This document shows, piece by piece, positions 1 through 12,042 of a stretch of 64,000 nucleotides of DNA; position 1 is the stretch's first letter, and each line of letters starts with the position of its first letter. The stretch is from Ceratothoa steindachneri (Eukaryota; Arthropoda; Malacostraca; Isopoda; Cymothoidae). A model generated the notes under the pieces. It saw only the letters and a list, made by a program, of their open reading frames with translations, searched no databases and was not told the DNA's origin. The DNA is taken from contig OZ018326.1 in NCBI GenBank assembly GCA_963969495.1, positions 3,553,444-3,617,443 of the forward strand, given 5' to 3'. Position numbers and translations under genes: made by a program.

Positions 1-59
1 AATTCTCCATTCGATAGCATCCTACTTCAGGCCCAAGTTCCAAATAGCCAAGTGATCGA

Positions 60-248
<189 letters not shown>

Positions 249-332
249 TCCAACAAACTGCAAAAAACAGAAAACGGGAAGTTTTCTTCGGAAATATTAT
301 TTCCTAATTCGAAAATATTTCGTACAAGGGTG

Positions 333-423
333 GGATTCGAACCGTGCGCACTGAGCAGAGAGCATCCGCTTTGATCTCAATTAAATCATCTCTTAGGCCA
401 ATTGTCCTGAGTGGCCTAAGAGA
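333..423 (-). repeat. tRNA-like pol III promoter (possible SINE head) with hairpin
   Basis: Read on the minus strand, GGTTCGAATCC (343-333) is a perfect tRNA B box. TGGCCTAAGAG (400-390) fits the A-box consensus, 57 nt upstream start to start. No cloverleaf can be closed, so this is not a functional tRNA. It is more likely the head of a tRNA-derived SINE or a relic. A perfect 12-bp inverted repeat (389-400 with 412-423, 11-nt loop) overlaps the A box. The tail of the possible SINE is not defined; the (GA)n/(TA)n tract lies about 90 bp downstream in its sense. Confidence 0.5.
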
Positions 424-760
424 TTACGCTCCGGTGTCCTGAACGGCGCATTGATGTGCATTAACGTAACATGCGCCTTAAGATTTGGGGTCAAGATATG
501 GAGGAGACATTGTAGGATGGTGGTACACGTTTTTTATAATGATGTCGATGGTCTGAGCGATAGGTACGTTCGTAAACATGCTTTCCGTTCATAGATGATA
601 TCAGGCCTGTTGGTATTGTAGAGTGGAGTATATCGATGAGTTCATCCGTGGATTTTTGGCTATATTTCGGAGGGATGTACGGTTTTATTACTGCATTTAA
701 GGTTTTGCTTAACAGTACGTAGCTGTCGTGACTTGAGAGAAGATAGGCCTTAATGAGCTG
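421..760 (-). pseudogene. Penelope-like reverse transcriptase fragment (inverted copy)
   Basis: The minus strand between about 745 and 430 translates to a PLE reverse-transcriptase segment. It runs through YVLLSKTLNAVIKPYIPPKY, a following DELIDIL stretch, then (after a frame change) the box FTNVPIAQTIDIIIKNVYHH, which corresponds to the family's S-L-F-T-N-V-P region. The part at 421-563 is a close inverted copy of 1,016-1,160 in the plus-strand PLE, so the two belong to one family and lie head to head. The fragment ends at the tRNA-like hairpin. It is too short to be functional and contains a frameshift. PLEs encode an RT and usually a GIY-YIG endonuclease for target-primed insertion. Confidence 0.8.
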
Positions 761-763
761 TGT

Positions 764-990
764 GGCTTATGAATATTTGCATTGCCATACAGATATCCTG
801 GTGTGTAATCACCGATGATCTTTTGGAAGTAAAGCCCTCTGATGAGTGCATTAGCTTTAGTTATTTGTCCATCTATTTTCTTTTTAAAGTCTTCTATTGG
901 AACTTTTTCAGGCGTTTAAATTTAGTGGTGTCACTTAGATTGGTATTCAATTTGCTGTTATCTTCTTCCTGGTTTAGAATGACGTATATA
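764..990. other. Spacer between the two PLE copies, no gene seen
   Basis: Sequence between the divergent PLE fragments. Short open frames exist but show no recognisable motif. Confidence 0.4.
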
Positions 991-2420
991 ATGGATTTGT
1001 CAACTTTTCTTATGACTATCGCTCAGACCATCAACATCATTATATAAAACGTGTACCACCGTCCTACAATGTCTCCTCCAAATCTTGAACAAAACATCTT
1101 AAGAAGCATGTTACTTTCATGCACATTAGAGGCGTGGTTCAGGAAACCAGACGGTAATCTATACACGCAGGTGAATTGAGTGGCTAAGGAGTCTCCCTTA
1201 TGGCCGACTTTCGCCAACTATTATATTGGTCAACTTGAAGAGAGGTTATTGGACATAATGGAAAATAAGCCACACACATATTGCGAATACGTAGACGACA
1301 TCTACATTAGCGTTCAATAAGAACAACATCTGATAAACATCAAGCAGCAATTTGAGGAGAACTCCGTGTAAAAATTGAATTATGAATAGAGCAAGGCCAA
1401 TAAACTTCCTTTCTTGGACGTTGAGGTTCATAGTATCAATGGTAGCTACATCCGTAAAGTACATAGAAAAAGTACGAACGTGGGAAGATGCCTCAATGCG
1501 GAGTCTGGATAACCTGGAAGGTATAAAATAAGCGTAATCGGCTCATACATCCGCCGAGCATATAAATGCTGCTCTAGGTGCCCGAGTAAAATAAACACTC
1601 GTGAATAACGGTTCACAAAGAGTATGATTGACAAACAACTCTAATCATTTTTAAATAATCATTGCAAAGATACGGATAAAACAGAAAGTAATTAGGGAGA
1701 AGTCAACAACATCAAAGTGTATTACAGAAACCAGATGTCCACGGCCTATAAAATAGATTAAAACACATCAAGAAGATTATTAACCGTAAAATCAATGTTA
1801 AAAATCAAATGGATAAAATTCAATTCATCATTTATTATAAAACAACAAAAGCCAGCAATCTCCTGATGAAAAACAACAGCTGCCTAAACTCCTCGAATCT
1901 CAAGTCAACCAACATAGTTGACGATTTCATCTGCCTCCAATAAAGACTGTAAGCTTTAGAACAACTCAAATTATATTGGCATGAAAACTACTACACTTTC
2001 GAGACGTTTAAATATGCATCTACAAAGCGAAGGGCCTAAAAATCATATGGAGCGTGCTCATAATATTAACCTAACGAGAGATATGCTTGTTTATAACACC
2101 GTTATTGAAAGAAAAAAGGTTAATAAAACTAGAATGAACTTCAAAGAAGGAAATATTAATAAACGAACATAAGCTAGCTATCAAAAGTCAAGCGACTAGC
2201 TGGAATCGCACATTAATATTATTTTAAAATTCCTCTCACTGGACTAGCTCATTTCCTCTAGCGTTATGCTCAACCTAAGCGGAATAAATACCCCTTAAAA
2301 TTCGTTTCTTTAATTCTGTCAGATCCTCACTCCACTCATAACATCGGTAAAGGAGGCAAAAACATATACAAACGCTCCGAAGATGATCGAATAAGATCGA
2401 AAGATCAGTCATTTAGTTTG
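990..2420 (+). pseudogene. Penelope-like element: RT plus GIY-YIG endonuclease, degenerate
   Basis: Plus-strand PLE relic. The RT begins near the FTNVP-equivalent (about 1,005-1,080). It continues through a PTFANYYIGQLEER stretch (about 1,205-1,250), which corresponds to the family's S-P-L-G-P-x-F-A-N region. It then reaches the catalytic box YVDD at 1,288-1,299, with Y-V-D-D-I-Y intact, and F-L-D-V-E-V near 1,410. Stops and frame changes interrupt it (for example, a stop follows the ISVQ after YVDD). The C-terminal endonuclease is at about 1,940-2,170: NYIG, then TTLSRRLNMHL, then KNHMERAHNIN. The upstream cysteine region is damaged (a stop follows CKL). A short 3' module (GAAGATGATCG..AAGATCGAAAG, 2,375-2,417) lies about 200 bp past the ORF and leads toward a (TA)n(GT)n tract. 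Confidence 0.85.
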
Positions 2421-2601
2421 TTTTTTACCAAACAAATTCATTTAAAAGAGATGTATACAGGACAAGTAATCCACCTTCTACAAGGTGGAATTGAAAAGAT
2501 AGTTAGAAAAAGAGAAAGTTGCCAAAGGCAAATAATTAAGGTGAAATTCACAATGGTTTTCAACAAAATTTGCATTCAGGAAAGACTGCTACATAACTGC
2601 A

Positions 2602-3109
<508 letters not shown>

Positions 3110-3110
<1 letters not shown>

Positions 3111-3600
3111 AACAAAGGTCAATTTCGCGGCCACGTCAAAGAAAGCCCTGATTGCACCCCAGCTGCATCTATTTACGGGCACATATTCCTCGTCTCGCAT
3201 ACCCTTGCAGCCCGGCTCCTCCCTTCCGGCATGCAGCGAAGCTCTTTGAACATTCTAAGCCAACTCTATATCGGTTCCCGGAAGGAGTTGCTATGTTCCC
3301 CCAAGATCGCGAAAATCGTGCATACTCTCACCCAGGCAATCTTCGCCATCAGCGGAGCGTCTATATAATAACCCGACATGGTTCAGCAGGTAGTACTATA
3401 GTACGGTAGCACCGGAGCACAATAGTCCGTCTCAGCACTGTTCCGCCTAATACAGCGTACGAGCAATGGAAACGCTCACCCATCACTGTCGGAGACACCA
3501 GCGATTTCGATACGAGGACGAAAACTAAATTGACATCCGTGAACTCTACCATAGTCAATCGGCAAGTATCTGACGAGGAGCTCCATCTCCGAAGGTCAAA
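3110..3600 (+). repeat. GC-rich block with TATA box, possible solo LTR
   Basis: This block is markedly more GC-rich than its flanks. It contains GTCTATATAATAACC at about 3,359-3,373, a good TATA-like box. A small open frame (about 3,152-3,409) shows no domain. Base composition and the single core promoter resemble an LTR, but I could not define TG/CA ends, a target-site duplication or a partner copy. Confidence 0.3.
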
Positions 3601-4010
3601 CTACGTACTTAGATATTTTTGGCTTTGATTCCAAAACGAATCATAGTATAATTTCAATGCAATAGTAGTTTTCCTCGTCTTACACTTTAAAAATACGACA
3701 ATTTATTGAAGTAAGTGAGAGAAAGAAGGAGATTGTGCGTATGTGTGTATAAATCAGATTTTTTTTTACACACAAAATGTTACGACATGTATGTTAAATA
3801 GTAGAATTGTTATACTTATAAATGTTTTCCAACATAAAGTAAACTGGAAGGAAATTAAAACTTCATATGGAATGTAATGATTGTATAGCAGAAATATTAC
3901 AGCATCTGCATTGATTCAAATATCTTATTTCTATGTGGAATATGTATAAACGCGTATGCAATAATGTGCGACGAATAATTAATTCTTTATAGGGATGGAA
4001 TAACCAGTTA
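3600..4010. other. AT-rich stretch, nothing recognised
   Basis: No gene or organised repeat was seen. Confidence 0.4.
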
Positions 4011-4099
4011 CAGGATAGTTAACTTCAAGTCAACGAAATATCTGTAGTTTTTTCCGGTATTGAAGATGGAACAAGCATTTAACGACACGATTATCAACC

Positions 4100-4560
4100 A
4101 ATTGCTGGCGGGATCAGCTTTCATCCAGTAAGAAAAAATATAAAGATTTTCAAAAAGAAGGGCAAATATTTTGCAAGATTATGAAAATCGTAAACTGAGG
4201 AGTTTCACTCCAACGAGCGAACTCCAGGAGACTAGTGTCGTGTAAGAATATTCGTGGACCGTCGGTGATTGCGAATTCTGCAATTCCAAGTACATTGGCG
4301 TGACCAATACAAACCTGTCGAGACACCTGACGGCTCACCTACAAGATGGAGCAATTAAAAAACATGCCCATTCTCATGGCACTATCTTAGCCCGTAAAAC
4401 ACTGCATAAGAACACCTTCATTATCCTGAGACTCACAAACGGCAAAGAGATTACGAATGGCCGAAGTTGTCATTATTCAAATGCAGAAACCGGCAATTAA
4501 CCATGGAGCACTAAACATCAGTATAGTTTGCCCGAGGGAGTGATTGATGCACATTTTAAT
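4100..4560 (+). pseudogene. Penelope-like GIY-YIG endonuclease fragment
   Basis: The plus strand gives CEFCNSKYIGVTNTNLSRHL (first Cys codon at 4,270), followed by TAHL, KKHAHSHG and LARKTLHKNTFIIL. This is the Cys-x2-Cys plus YIG plus L-x-R-H-x-x-H pattern of the PLE endonuclease. It aligns in layout with the endonuclease at 1,940-2,170 (NYIG..TTLSRRL..HL) but is divergent in sequence, so it is a separate copy. The frame is open from about 4,270 to the stop at 4,498. Upstream sequence back to about 4,100 may be eroded RT, but I could not confirm catalytic boxes. The fragment lies just upstream of the piggyBac relic. Confidence 0.75.
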
Positions 4561-4659
4561 GGTAATAGCGTACAAAAAGAAATTATAGTGATGGTGTAGT
4601 CATAAAATTTCTATCTTTTCAGGCTGTCATTCTTATTTTCGGTTGTATAATAGTGCGAA

Positions 4660-6790
4660 CTTGTGCCTGAAATGGCGAAAGAACAAAACCTGAGTGTGCT
4701 GGGGATTCTTGAAATTCTTTTACTCCAGATAGTGAACGTGATAATTATTGGGTTGAAACTGATGTACTTTATGACAGTGAGTATGTTGAAGAATATGTGC
4801 CAGAGCAACATGAAATGGCTGAAAGTTCAGAAAGAATACCTGGAGAAGACGTTCCTTGCCGACGCAAGCAAACAAAGGCAGGTGGAGGAAAGGTAAAGAG
4901 GCTTAGGCGTCTCCCCCCCCTCACCCCTTACCCACGCCACCACGGCTGATAATTCTACTGCTGTCCCATCCTGCAACTCTGCTGCTCTTCCTGTACAGTA
5001 TCTGCTGCTGCTGTTCCTTTTCCCATCACTGCTGCTGTTCCTGCTGCCACCCCTACTGTTGCTGCTGGCACTGCTGCCACCTATGTTGCTGCTGCTCCTG
5101 CTGCTGCTCCTGCTGACTAGCCTGCTGCTGTGGCCACCCATTCTGCTGCTTCCACCCATGCTGCTGCTGCCTCTGCTGCAACCTCTGCTGCTGCTCCTGC
5201 TGCTCGCCAGCGACAACGTCGACGACGTGCTAGTGACTTACAACAGTTAAAAGCCACTTAGGCTATGTATGGCACAGAAGGCCTCAGTTAGCTGCAGCAT
5301 CCAGGATAGGAGCCCGAAATATTGTGGCGTTAATTAGGCTTTGTCCCACACAATCAGCTGCTACAGACAACACACTTGATGAGTGTTTTTGCTTGTTTGT
5401 GACTGATGCCATTGTGAATCTGATTGTGGAGTTCACCAACAAGAAACTTGATATTGTTCTCAGGAGGTGCATGAGACAAACATAGAATGTACAGCAAACA
5501 ACAGCAGCCGTGATACATGCCATGCTAGGTGTTCTTATATTCAGTGGTTATAGAAAAGATAACCACCTGAATAATAAGGAATTGTGGTGCTCTGTGGCAG
5601 GGGTTTCTTTGTACAAAGCTGCAATGTCTGAGGTGCCTTTTTCGTTCCTGCTGTACTGCCTCAGGTTTGACGACATAGTCAGGCGAGAGTAGAGGCGGGC
5701 CACTGATAAATTCACCCCAGTCAGGTTCATGTGAGACATGTTTATGGCCTGCTGTTATAACCCCTACACACTCCACGAAATCTAACACTAGATGAGCAAT
5801 TCTGGCTTTTAGGGATAAATGCCCTTTGAGGATGTATATACCAAATAAGCAAGCAAAATATACGATAAAGATTTTTATGGGAAACGATGTGGAAAGTCAG
5901 TACATGTTTCAAGGTATTTCCTACCTAAAGAAATAAGGCACAACAGCAAGACATGGACTGCAACTCGGCCATATGTTCACCAAAAACTTCACATGCTTCT
6001 ACTGCCAAACCAATAGAAACATCACCACCGACAACTGGTTCAACTTTCACCCCTCATACAAAAGATACTCAGTGAAGGGCTGTCATTGGTTGGGACAGTG
6101 AGGGCAAACAAGGCTGAAATCCTTGAGGTAATGAGGAAGAAGGACACCCAAACGCCTGGCAGCTTAGCATTCCTCTTTACGAAAGATTTGACACTCGTTT
6201 CATATATCTCTAGGGTACAGTCAAGTAAGAGGAATGCGTTCCTGCTGTTAAGTATGTACACACAGGCAACGGTGTATAATGTCAGTGGGAAGCCTAAGAT
6301 CATTGACTTCTATAATGCAACAAAAGGAGGGTTAAACACGTTTGACCACATGTGTGCAAATTATAAATGCAGCAGAAAGAAAAATAGGTGGCCATTGTGC
6401 GTGTTCTTTGGAATGCTGAATGCGAGTGTCATAAATTTCTGGATCATTTATCAGAGTAACACTGCCAGGGCAGGAGGCAACGCCATGCAGCGACGGAAGT
6501 ACATGCACCGACCGGCCCTGCAACTAATCAGGGCCTCAGCTGAGGAACGACTCAACACACTAACATAGCATCGACAGGTGAAGCTGATCATCAGACAGGT
6601 GTGCTCCTTTAGCGTCCCCTCTGGCACGTTTGCAAGTGCAGAACCATCGGCACCTGAGATGAGGGAGCCCATGCTACGGTGCAGCAAGTGTCAACCAAAG
6701 GCAGACAAGAAGACACACTTCAGCTGTCACAGATGCCACCAACCTGTTTTCCCGAGCATCTACTTTCCTTACTACTGTGATTGGGTCTGA
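4660..6790 (+). pseudogene. piggyBac (PGBD-type) transposase, copy 1
   Basis: DDE transposase relic of the DDE_Tnp_1_7 family. In order: an acidic N-terminus (DNYWVETDVLYDSEYVEEYV, about 4,740-4,800); a basic KRLRRL stretch; an alanine-rich repeat (5,000-5,210); the domain start (LFVTDAIVNLIVEFTNKKLD, about 5,380-5,450, then VIHAMLGVLIFSGY); a DEQ box near 5,790 followed by MYIPNKQAKYTIKIFMG; TTDNWF near 6,030; GTVRANKAEIL (6,090); FTKDLTLVSYIS; DFYNATKGGLNTFDHMC (about 6,305-6,355); RRWP-like RWPLCVFFGMLN; and a C-terminal Cys cluster (RCSKC..FSCHRC..YYC, 6,680-6,780). The family's GGVD reads GGLN, so one acidic residue is lost. Several frameshifts and stops break the ORF. Copies end in AATAAA soon after the stop. 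I found no TTAA-flanked terminal repeats. Confidence 0.9.
4985..5210 (+). repeat. Imperfect (CTG/CTC)n-type trinucleotide repeat, alanine-rich in the piggyBac frame
   Basis: About 225 bp dominated by GCT/CTG triplets with CTC, ACC and CCT interruptions. In the frame that continues the piggyBac N-terminus it reads as an Ala/Thr/Pro-rich run ending in a basic RQRQRRRRA segment. Other frames read poly-Leu, poly-Cys or (antisense) poly-Ser, and give spurious ORFs. Two stops upstream and one inside show it is not currently translated as one piece. Confidence 0.85.
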
Positions 6791-6799
6791 GGCTGAGGA

Positions 6800-7500
6800 A
6801 GGTAATAAACATGAAATGGTTTATTTCGTGGGGGTCTGTGCAAATGTGTTAGATTTATATAACTGAAACAATTAGGATTATTTTATAAACCACCACAACC
6901 TCATACCAATAAATAGTGTAAAATAATGAAAATGTTCCAAATTAGTGCCAAGAGGTTGCAAGGCATAGACACCAATTGAGATACATTGAACAATTAGTCG
7001 TTTTTGGTGCACTAAAAAAAGGGTGTATTTGCACTCTCTTCCCTACAGTTTGTGCATCGTCAATATCATGGGGAGTCCGTGGGAGGAGAGCCTGACATCC
7101 CTGGAGGCTTGTGCGAACGTTTGGGCGAATTCTATAGAAGGTTTCTTTTGGTGAATTTTTCACCCAAAATTATTGAAAATCTTTCACTTTTTAACTGTTT
7201 TTTTATTTTTATAATATAAATTCTTAAAGCAGGTACGGATACTTATTAGTTTAATTAGCATTTGCATGCATTATAGTTAGTGTGTACATGATAAGATTAA
7301 TAAATTTGTATATTTACTATTTATCTCTTATTTTTCAATATCGGGTTGAATATACCCGAGTTCAGTGACTGTGCAACATGGAAATATGTTCAGTGCTTCA
7401 GGCTAAATGTGCAACTTCAGCCAGAAATCTTACTTCTGACAACTCGCTGTCTCTTTGTTGACCGCCGCTAATACCTGCTAACGTTATTCGCAATTCCCTT
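6800..7500. other. piggyBac 3' flank and AT-rich sequence, nothing recognised
   Basis: It has an AATAAA at about 6,800 just after the transposase stop. Otherwise no gene was seen. Confidence 0.4.
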
Positions 7501-7514
7501 TACTTCTTGCACAT

Positions 7515-7735
7515 TATCTGTAGTACATTTTTCCTTGAATATGATTGGTTATTTTGGGAGCGCTTTTGTCTTAAAAATTATCTAACGTAAAATTGCCCTT
7601 AAAATTTGCCTTTACCGTGAATGGTCAATTTTGTAGCACCTATGTTTGAAAAACCGGTTAAGGTTAGTTCGCCCTTTAAAATTTCCTTAACTATGATTGA
7701 TCAAATATTTATCACTTATATTCGAGTAGAAAAAC
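7515..7735 (+). repeat. Degenerate ~78-bp tandem units upstream of the LINE
   Basis: Three diverged units are visible, each centred on a CCTT(A/T)..TGA(A/T)TGGT(C/T)A core, at about 7,520-7,560, 7,593-7,650 and 7,670-7,730. Units 2 and 3 are about 79 bp apart. They could be 5' UTR monomers of the LINE that starts near 7,860; this is inference from position only. Confidence 0.45.
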
Positions 7736-8179
7736 TATATATTGTTTAGCATCTTGTAAATCATTCTATCTAATGACTGTTTTTGCTGGAAAGACTTATT
7801 CTGCATTGATAAAGGAGAAAACCTGCATGGAAGTCCTACTACAAAGACCTTCTGATATTAATTTCAGGTGAAGAGAAGAACTGGAATTATCGAACTACGC
7901 TTGGGTCCAGCCACGATCGATTGTAGTATCCTTATCGACCATTATCCGCGCGCGTGCGCATGAGCCCATGGAACTCGTCCTGACAACTTGTTCTGCTCCC
8001 ACAGCAGCACATCCCTGGTCCAGATAACCTTTCTGCCACTATAAGGTCTTTAGAAACCGCCTACCTGAACCTCGACCGGAAGCCCTACAGGTGGCCCGAA
8101 GAAAGGGGCGCCATTCTGTGCAGGACAGATAAGAGAGAGCCAGAGAAAATATAGGTACACGCCACCGCGATAAGTGCCT

Positions 8180-8910
8180 GTTAGGAACATAGAAAGGAGT
8201 CAGCGCGCTTGGTGCCATCATAGATGACTCTGACAGCAATAATTGTGTCCTGCTCCAGGTCAAGGAGCTTTGCCAAAAGCCTGAGCACGAAAAGATCTTC
8301 GAAATGATATACTCCAAGTTAGAAATTGCGCTCTGCAGACTCATAGAACAAGCTTATGGCTACTTGGCTTTCTGTGACACGAATTAAGAGATGGATAAAC
8401 TTGTGAGTGATAAATCTAGGTACAAATATGAAGAAATTCCTGCGCATGTAGCAGCGGATAGATTGATCAGAAGGTCGACGAATCAACCCAAACGTCGGAA
8501 TGCAGACACCAGAGGAATTTAAAAAGGCAGTTCAAGTCAAACAGGATTGGGCAAAAATTGATGATACACATAAATACAAAAACGGTGACGCGAGGAATAT
8601 ACCCATGTGTTATAGGTGACTTTCTAGAACATAAAAATGGCTGCAAAGGCATCTGAAAATGGGCTGGTTATTTTTAACTCAAAATTGTTTGCCATATATA
8701 TAGAGCGTGTGCTATTCATCCCACTGCAAATTTGCTTCTCCTGCTATGCTATAGAGAAACATCCCACCAAAGAGTGTAAGCTAGAGGAAGAAGTGTGCTA
8801 ATAGTGTGCAGTGTACGGTCATACGTGGGGGAATGCACAAACTTCAATAAAAGTGTCCCAACTGCGGCGACTCACACCGTACACTCTCAATGGCCTACCC
8901 AATAAAAAAG
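8180..8910 (+). pseudogene. LINE ORF1 (gag-like) with CCHC zinc knuckles
   Basis: The N-terminal part is helical and charged (LLQVKELCQKPEHEKIFEMI, about 8,255-8,315, then EKIFEMIYSKLEIAL). Near 8,735 a knuckle-like C-Y-A..K-H-P-T-K-E-C-K is followed by E-V-C. The last knuckle is CPNCGDSHRTLSMAYP (about 8,858-8,905). This matches Jockey-type ORF1 proteins, which coat the element RNA. Several frame changes interrupt it. Confidence 0.75.
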
Positions 8911-9639
8911 ACAATGTTCACCGATAAGAAGATACAGATTGATGAAAGAAAATAAAAGAGCTAATACTAGGTATGTACAGGCAGCAAATAAAACCGAGCA
9001 AGAAAATATATTGATCCAGATAGACCAGAATATGAGACCTGAGTTGATAATATACATACTCCACGCCCATTTCGCCAATGTTATTAAGCTTGGCAGCTAC
9101 GCAACTGAACTTAATTACATGCTGTTCCACACCGCCCATAAGCCGATGTGGTTCCAAGACTATCCAGCATTTGGCGAACTATTTTATGCCTCTCGAGAAC
9201 CACGACTAAACAAACTTAAATCGCCGAAAGAACTGAGTTTCAAATGGACATAAGCCACATGCCTACAAGCAATAAGCCAGAACAAATGGGACCCACAGCA
9301 TCCATCGCACCAAGTTATACAATACAAGAACAATGCATGAAGATATATGGATTACCGTTTGCACTAATTACTAAACTCACCAACACCGATTATATCATTG
9401 AGTGAATAGTGAAAGGTAAATATTAAAGGGAGTTTGATGCCGATATTAATAAAAAGAATTACTCCAGGCAAGTAGGCGAGATCTTGTTGAGATTTGCCTC
9501 TAGTATTGCTTAACTTAAGCCAAGATCAATTTAAGAAGAAAAGGTCGGGAAAGGTGAGATTTCCAGGCGGAGCAAGAGGAGTAAAGACCAAATAACCATA
9601 TAATAATTAAACATGGATACCAAAGACAGATATATCTAA

Positions 9640-11900
9640 ACCTAAAAATCTTCTTCCTCAACGCCAACGGATGTAGGACTAAAAGTGGTATAGACAATGA
9701 GATTATGAACTTAGTATCCCCAGACATCGACTGATATCTAAACATGGTCTGGACGGAGAGAGAGCATATAAAAATCTACAATAACGTGGTTCGAATAGTA
9801 AAACACTCGAGGGAATGGTATGACGGATTGGCCATCGCGTTCAGAGAAGGGAATAGATTCAAGGAAATACAAAACCTGGATGAATCTTAATTACCTATCA
9901 AGATCATTAATACATACAATGATATTGCGGTCTCAGTTAAATACCAGCCACCAAGGTGCCCATACTTACCAATGCCAAACTTTTTACGACTGTTTAGGAA
10001 GAAAAAATCAAACTGAACGCTGTAGAGTAAACTAGATATACCACTGCGTACTATGGTGCTGGTACTTCGCTAAGTCTCCTATTCGGGAGGGACATAGTAT
10101 AAAGAGAAGGCCCAATTTTGCCACCTATCACACATTAAGATCTTCAACTACACCTGGCATAGTACTAACGAATCACGTTCTCCCTTAATCAAGCGACAAA
10201 TCCAAGCCCATATATCCCGTCCAATCACGTCAAAATGCATCAACTGGAGATCCTGATTAACGAGATATCTATGGAAACACGGCGCGTCACTACAGGAAAT
10301 TAAGAGAAATAAGAAACAAAATGAATCAACTTATCAGGGAGAAATAAGGTGAAAAATCGGACAATATCATAGCTGAAGTCAACAGTGACAGGGGCCCCAA
10401 ACTGTTTGGGGCCAGTTAAAAAGTCTAAGAGGCACTCCCACTAAGAATAGAATCACCATCAAAGTTAACGTCATCGAAATTTAAGAAGACAGTGAAATCT
10501 ATCGTAACTTCAGGGGGAATTGGCAAAACCGATTTTGAATAAACGAGCAAAAAAATGTGAACTTTGATGAGATATATGAGGAAGATGTACTCGGAATGAT
10601 TTGGGAGCTAGATGATGAGCTCACGTCGTACCATAATGGAGATCGAACTCGTTCCCAACAAGAGGAAGGGAAGCGCTTCACCCATAAGAAGTATGAGGCT
10701 GCGCTAAGGAGTTTTAAAAAAAAGCACAAGGCATATCTGGCATTGCAAAGATGCACATACTAAACACTCCGCAGAATATGAATGAGGCCCTATTAGAGCT
10801 TTTTAACGCTTGCCTTAATGCTGGTTATTTCCACGACCAGTTCAAAAGAGCACTAATAATTTTCCTGCTGAAACCTAATAAACCAAAAAAGGGGATAAGC
10901 AGTTATAGGCCTATTTCACTCTTGGACTTCATGGGCAAACTCATGGTAAAACTCCATAAGAACAGACTAAAGAATAATTTAGATTCCAAAGAGGTGTATA
11001 ATGATCAACAACATGTGTTCAAGAGAAAGTTTGGCACTTAAACTATACTAGCACTGATCACAGACAGAATTGCTATCGCCAAGGCCAAAGACTGCAATGT
11101 AGACCTGGTGCTTCGCGACGTTTTTTCAACCTTTAATAGGGTATAGCTACAGGCACTTCAAATGAAAATCAGTGATCTCGGGATGAAGCAGAATATAGTA
11201 AGAATGATCTGCGATTACTTAGAAGACCGTCAGTCATCTTAAGAAATAGATGACATTGAAATGAAGCCCTTTGATCTGAAGACATGGGTGCTACAAGGGG
11301 GATGTCTTAGTCCTACCTTTGTATGCAATATTCAAAGGCGACCTACCTGATCCCAAACACGAATCGGTGCAATGCATTAAACTGTAAGATGATATAACAC
11401 AGGTTGTTACCAGTAACTTTTGCAACTACAGAGATGTGGCCAACAAGACGAAAGGAGAAATTAAGAATCTCACCAGATACGAGAATGAGAACCAGATCAG
11501 AACAAATAACAGCAAATGTAGAATGATCGCGATGGGACTACGAAAAAAAGTAAAAGTTCTGGTGCAAGACGAACTTTACGCATACTCCAGAGATAGCAGA
11601 CTGCTTTCCCCACGAAACAAAAAGAAACTATATATGCTACTAGTGAGACCACTACTGCTATAGCCCGCAATTCCCTTTCATGTCTCAAGCAAGACACTAA
11701 TGAGAAAAGTAAAGAGGTCCAAAATAAAGCAACAAGATTTATGATTAAGGTGAGCCTTCAGAACCGGATTCCATCAACACTACTTCACGAAATTACGAAT
11801 ATTAAATCCATAAATATCACCCTGCACAAAGGCGCAAAGGAACTAGGGTAAAAGATACATAGATCAATATTTATCAGAAGTTAGCCAGCAAATAAAACTT
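9640..11900 (+). pseudogene. LINE ORF2: AP endonuclease plus reverse transcriptase
   Basis: The endonuclease starts at LKIFFLNANGCRTKSGIDNE (about 9,640), the usual opening of a LINE APE domain. The RT is clearest in the open stretch 10,751-11,041: FHDQFKRALIIFLLKPNKP, then SSYRPISLLDFMGKLM. It continues as CNVDLVLRDV (about 11,095), then GGCLSPTF (about 11,300). At the catalytic box near 11,380 the YADD equivalent reads L-stop-D-D, followed by ITQVVTSN. The thumb region TNNSKCRMIAMG follows at about 11,500. Stops and frameshifts are frequent. Confidence 0.88.
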
Positions 11901-12042
11901 GAAGGTTTCTTACCAGACCTGCACTTTAAACAAACCTTCATTGGTAGCCAGCTGCATTTGTGGCAGGCAATCTAGCCTATTTAAAAATGTTTATGATACT
12001 AAATATAAATAAAGATGAAATTAATAAATAAAAAATAATGAT

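Noticed and set aside
333..400. A functional tRNA gene
   Set aside because: A and B boxes are present, but acceptor, D and anticodon stems cannot be formed.
3152..3409. Coding gene in the GC-rich block
   Set aside because: 85 codons without domain; the block looks like a promoter-bearing LTR rather than a gene.
4827..5250. Poly-Ser (minus) and poly-Leu (plus) ORFs
   Set aside because: Alternative frames of the trinucleotide repeat inside the piggyBac relic.
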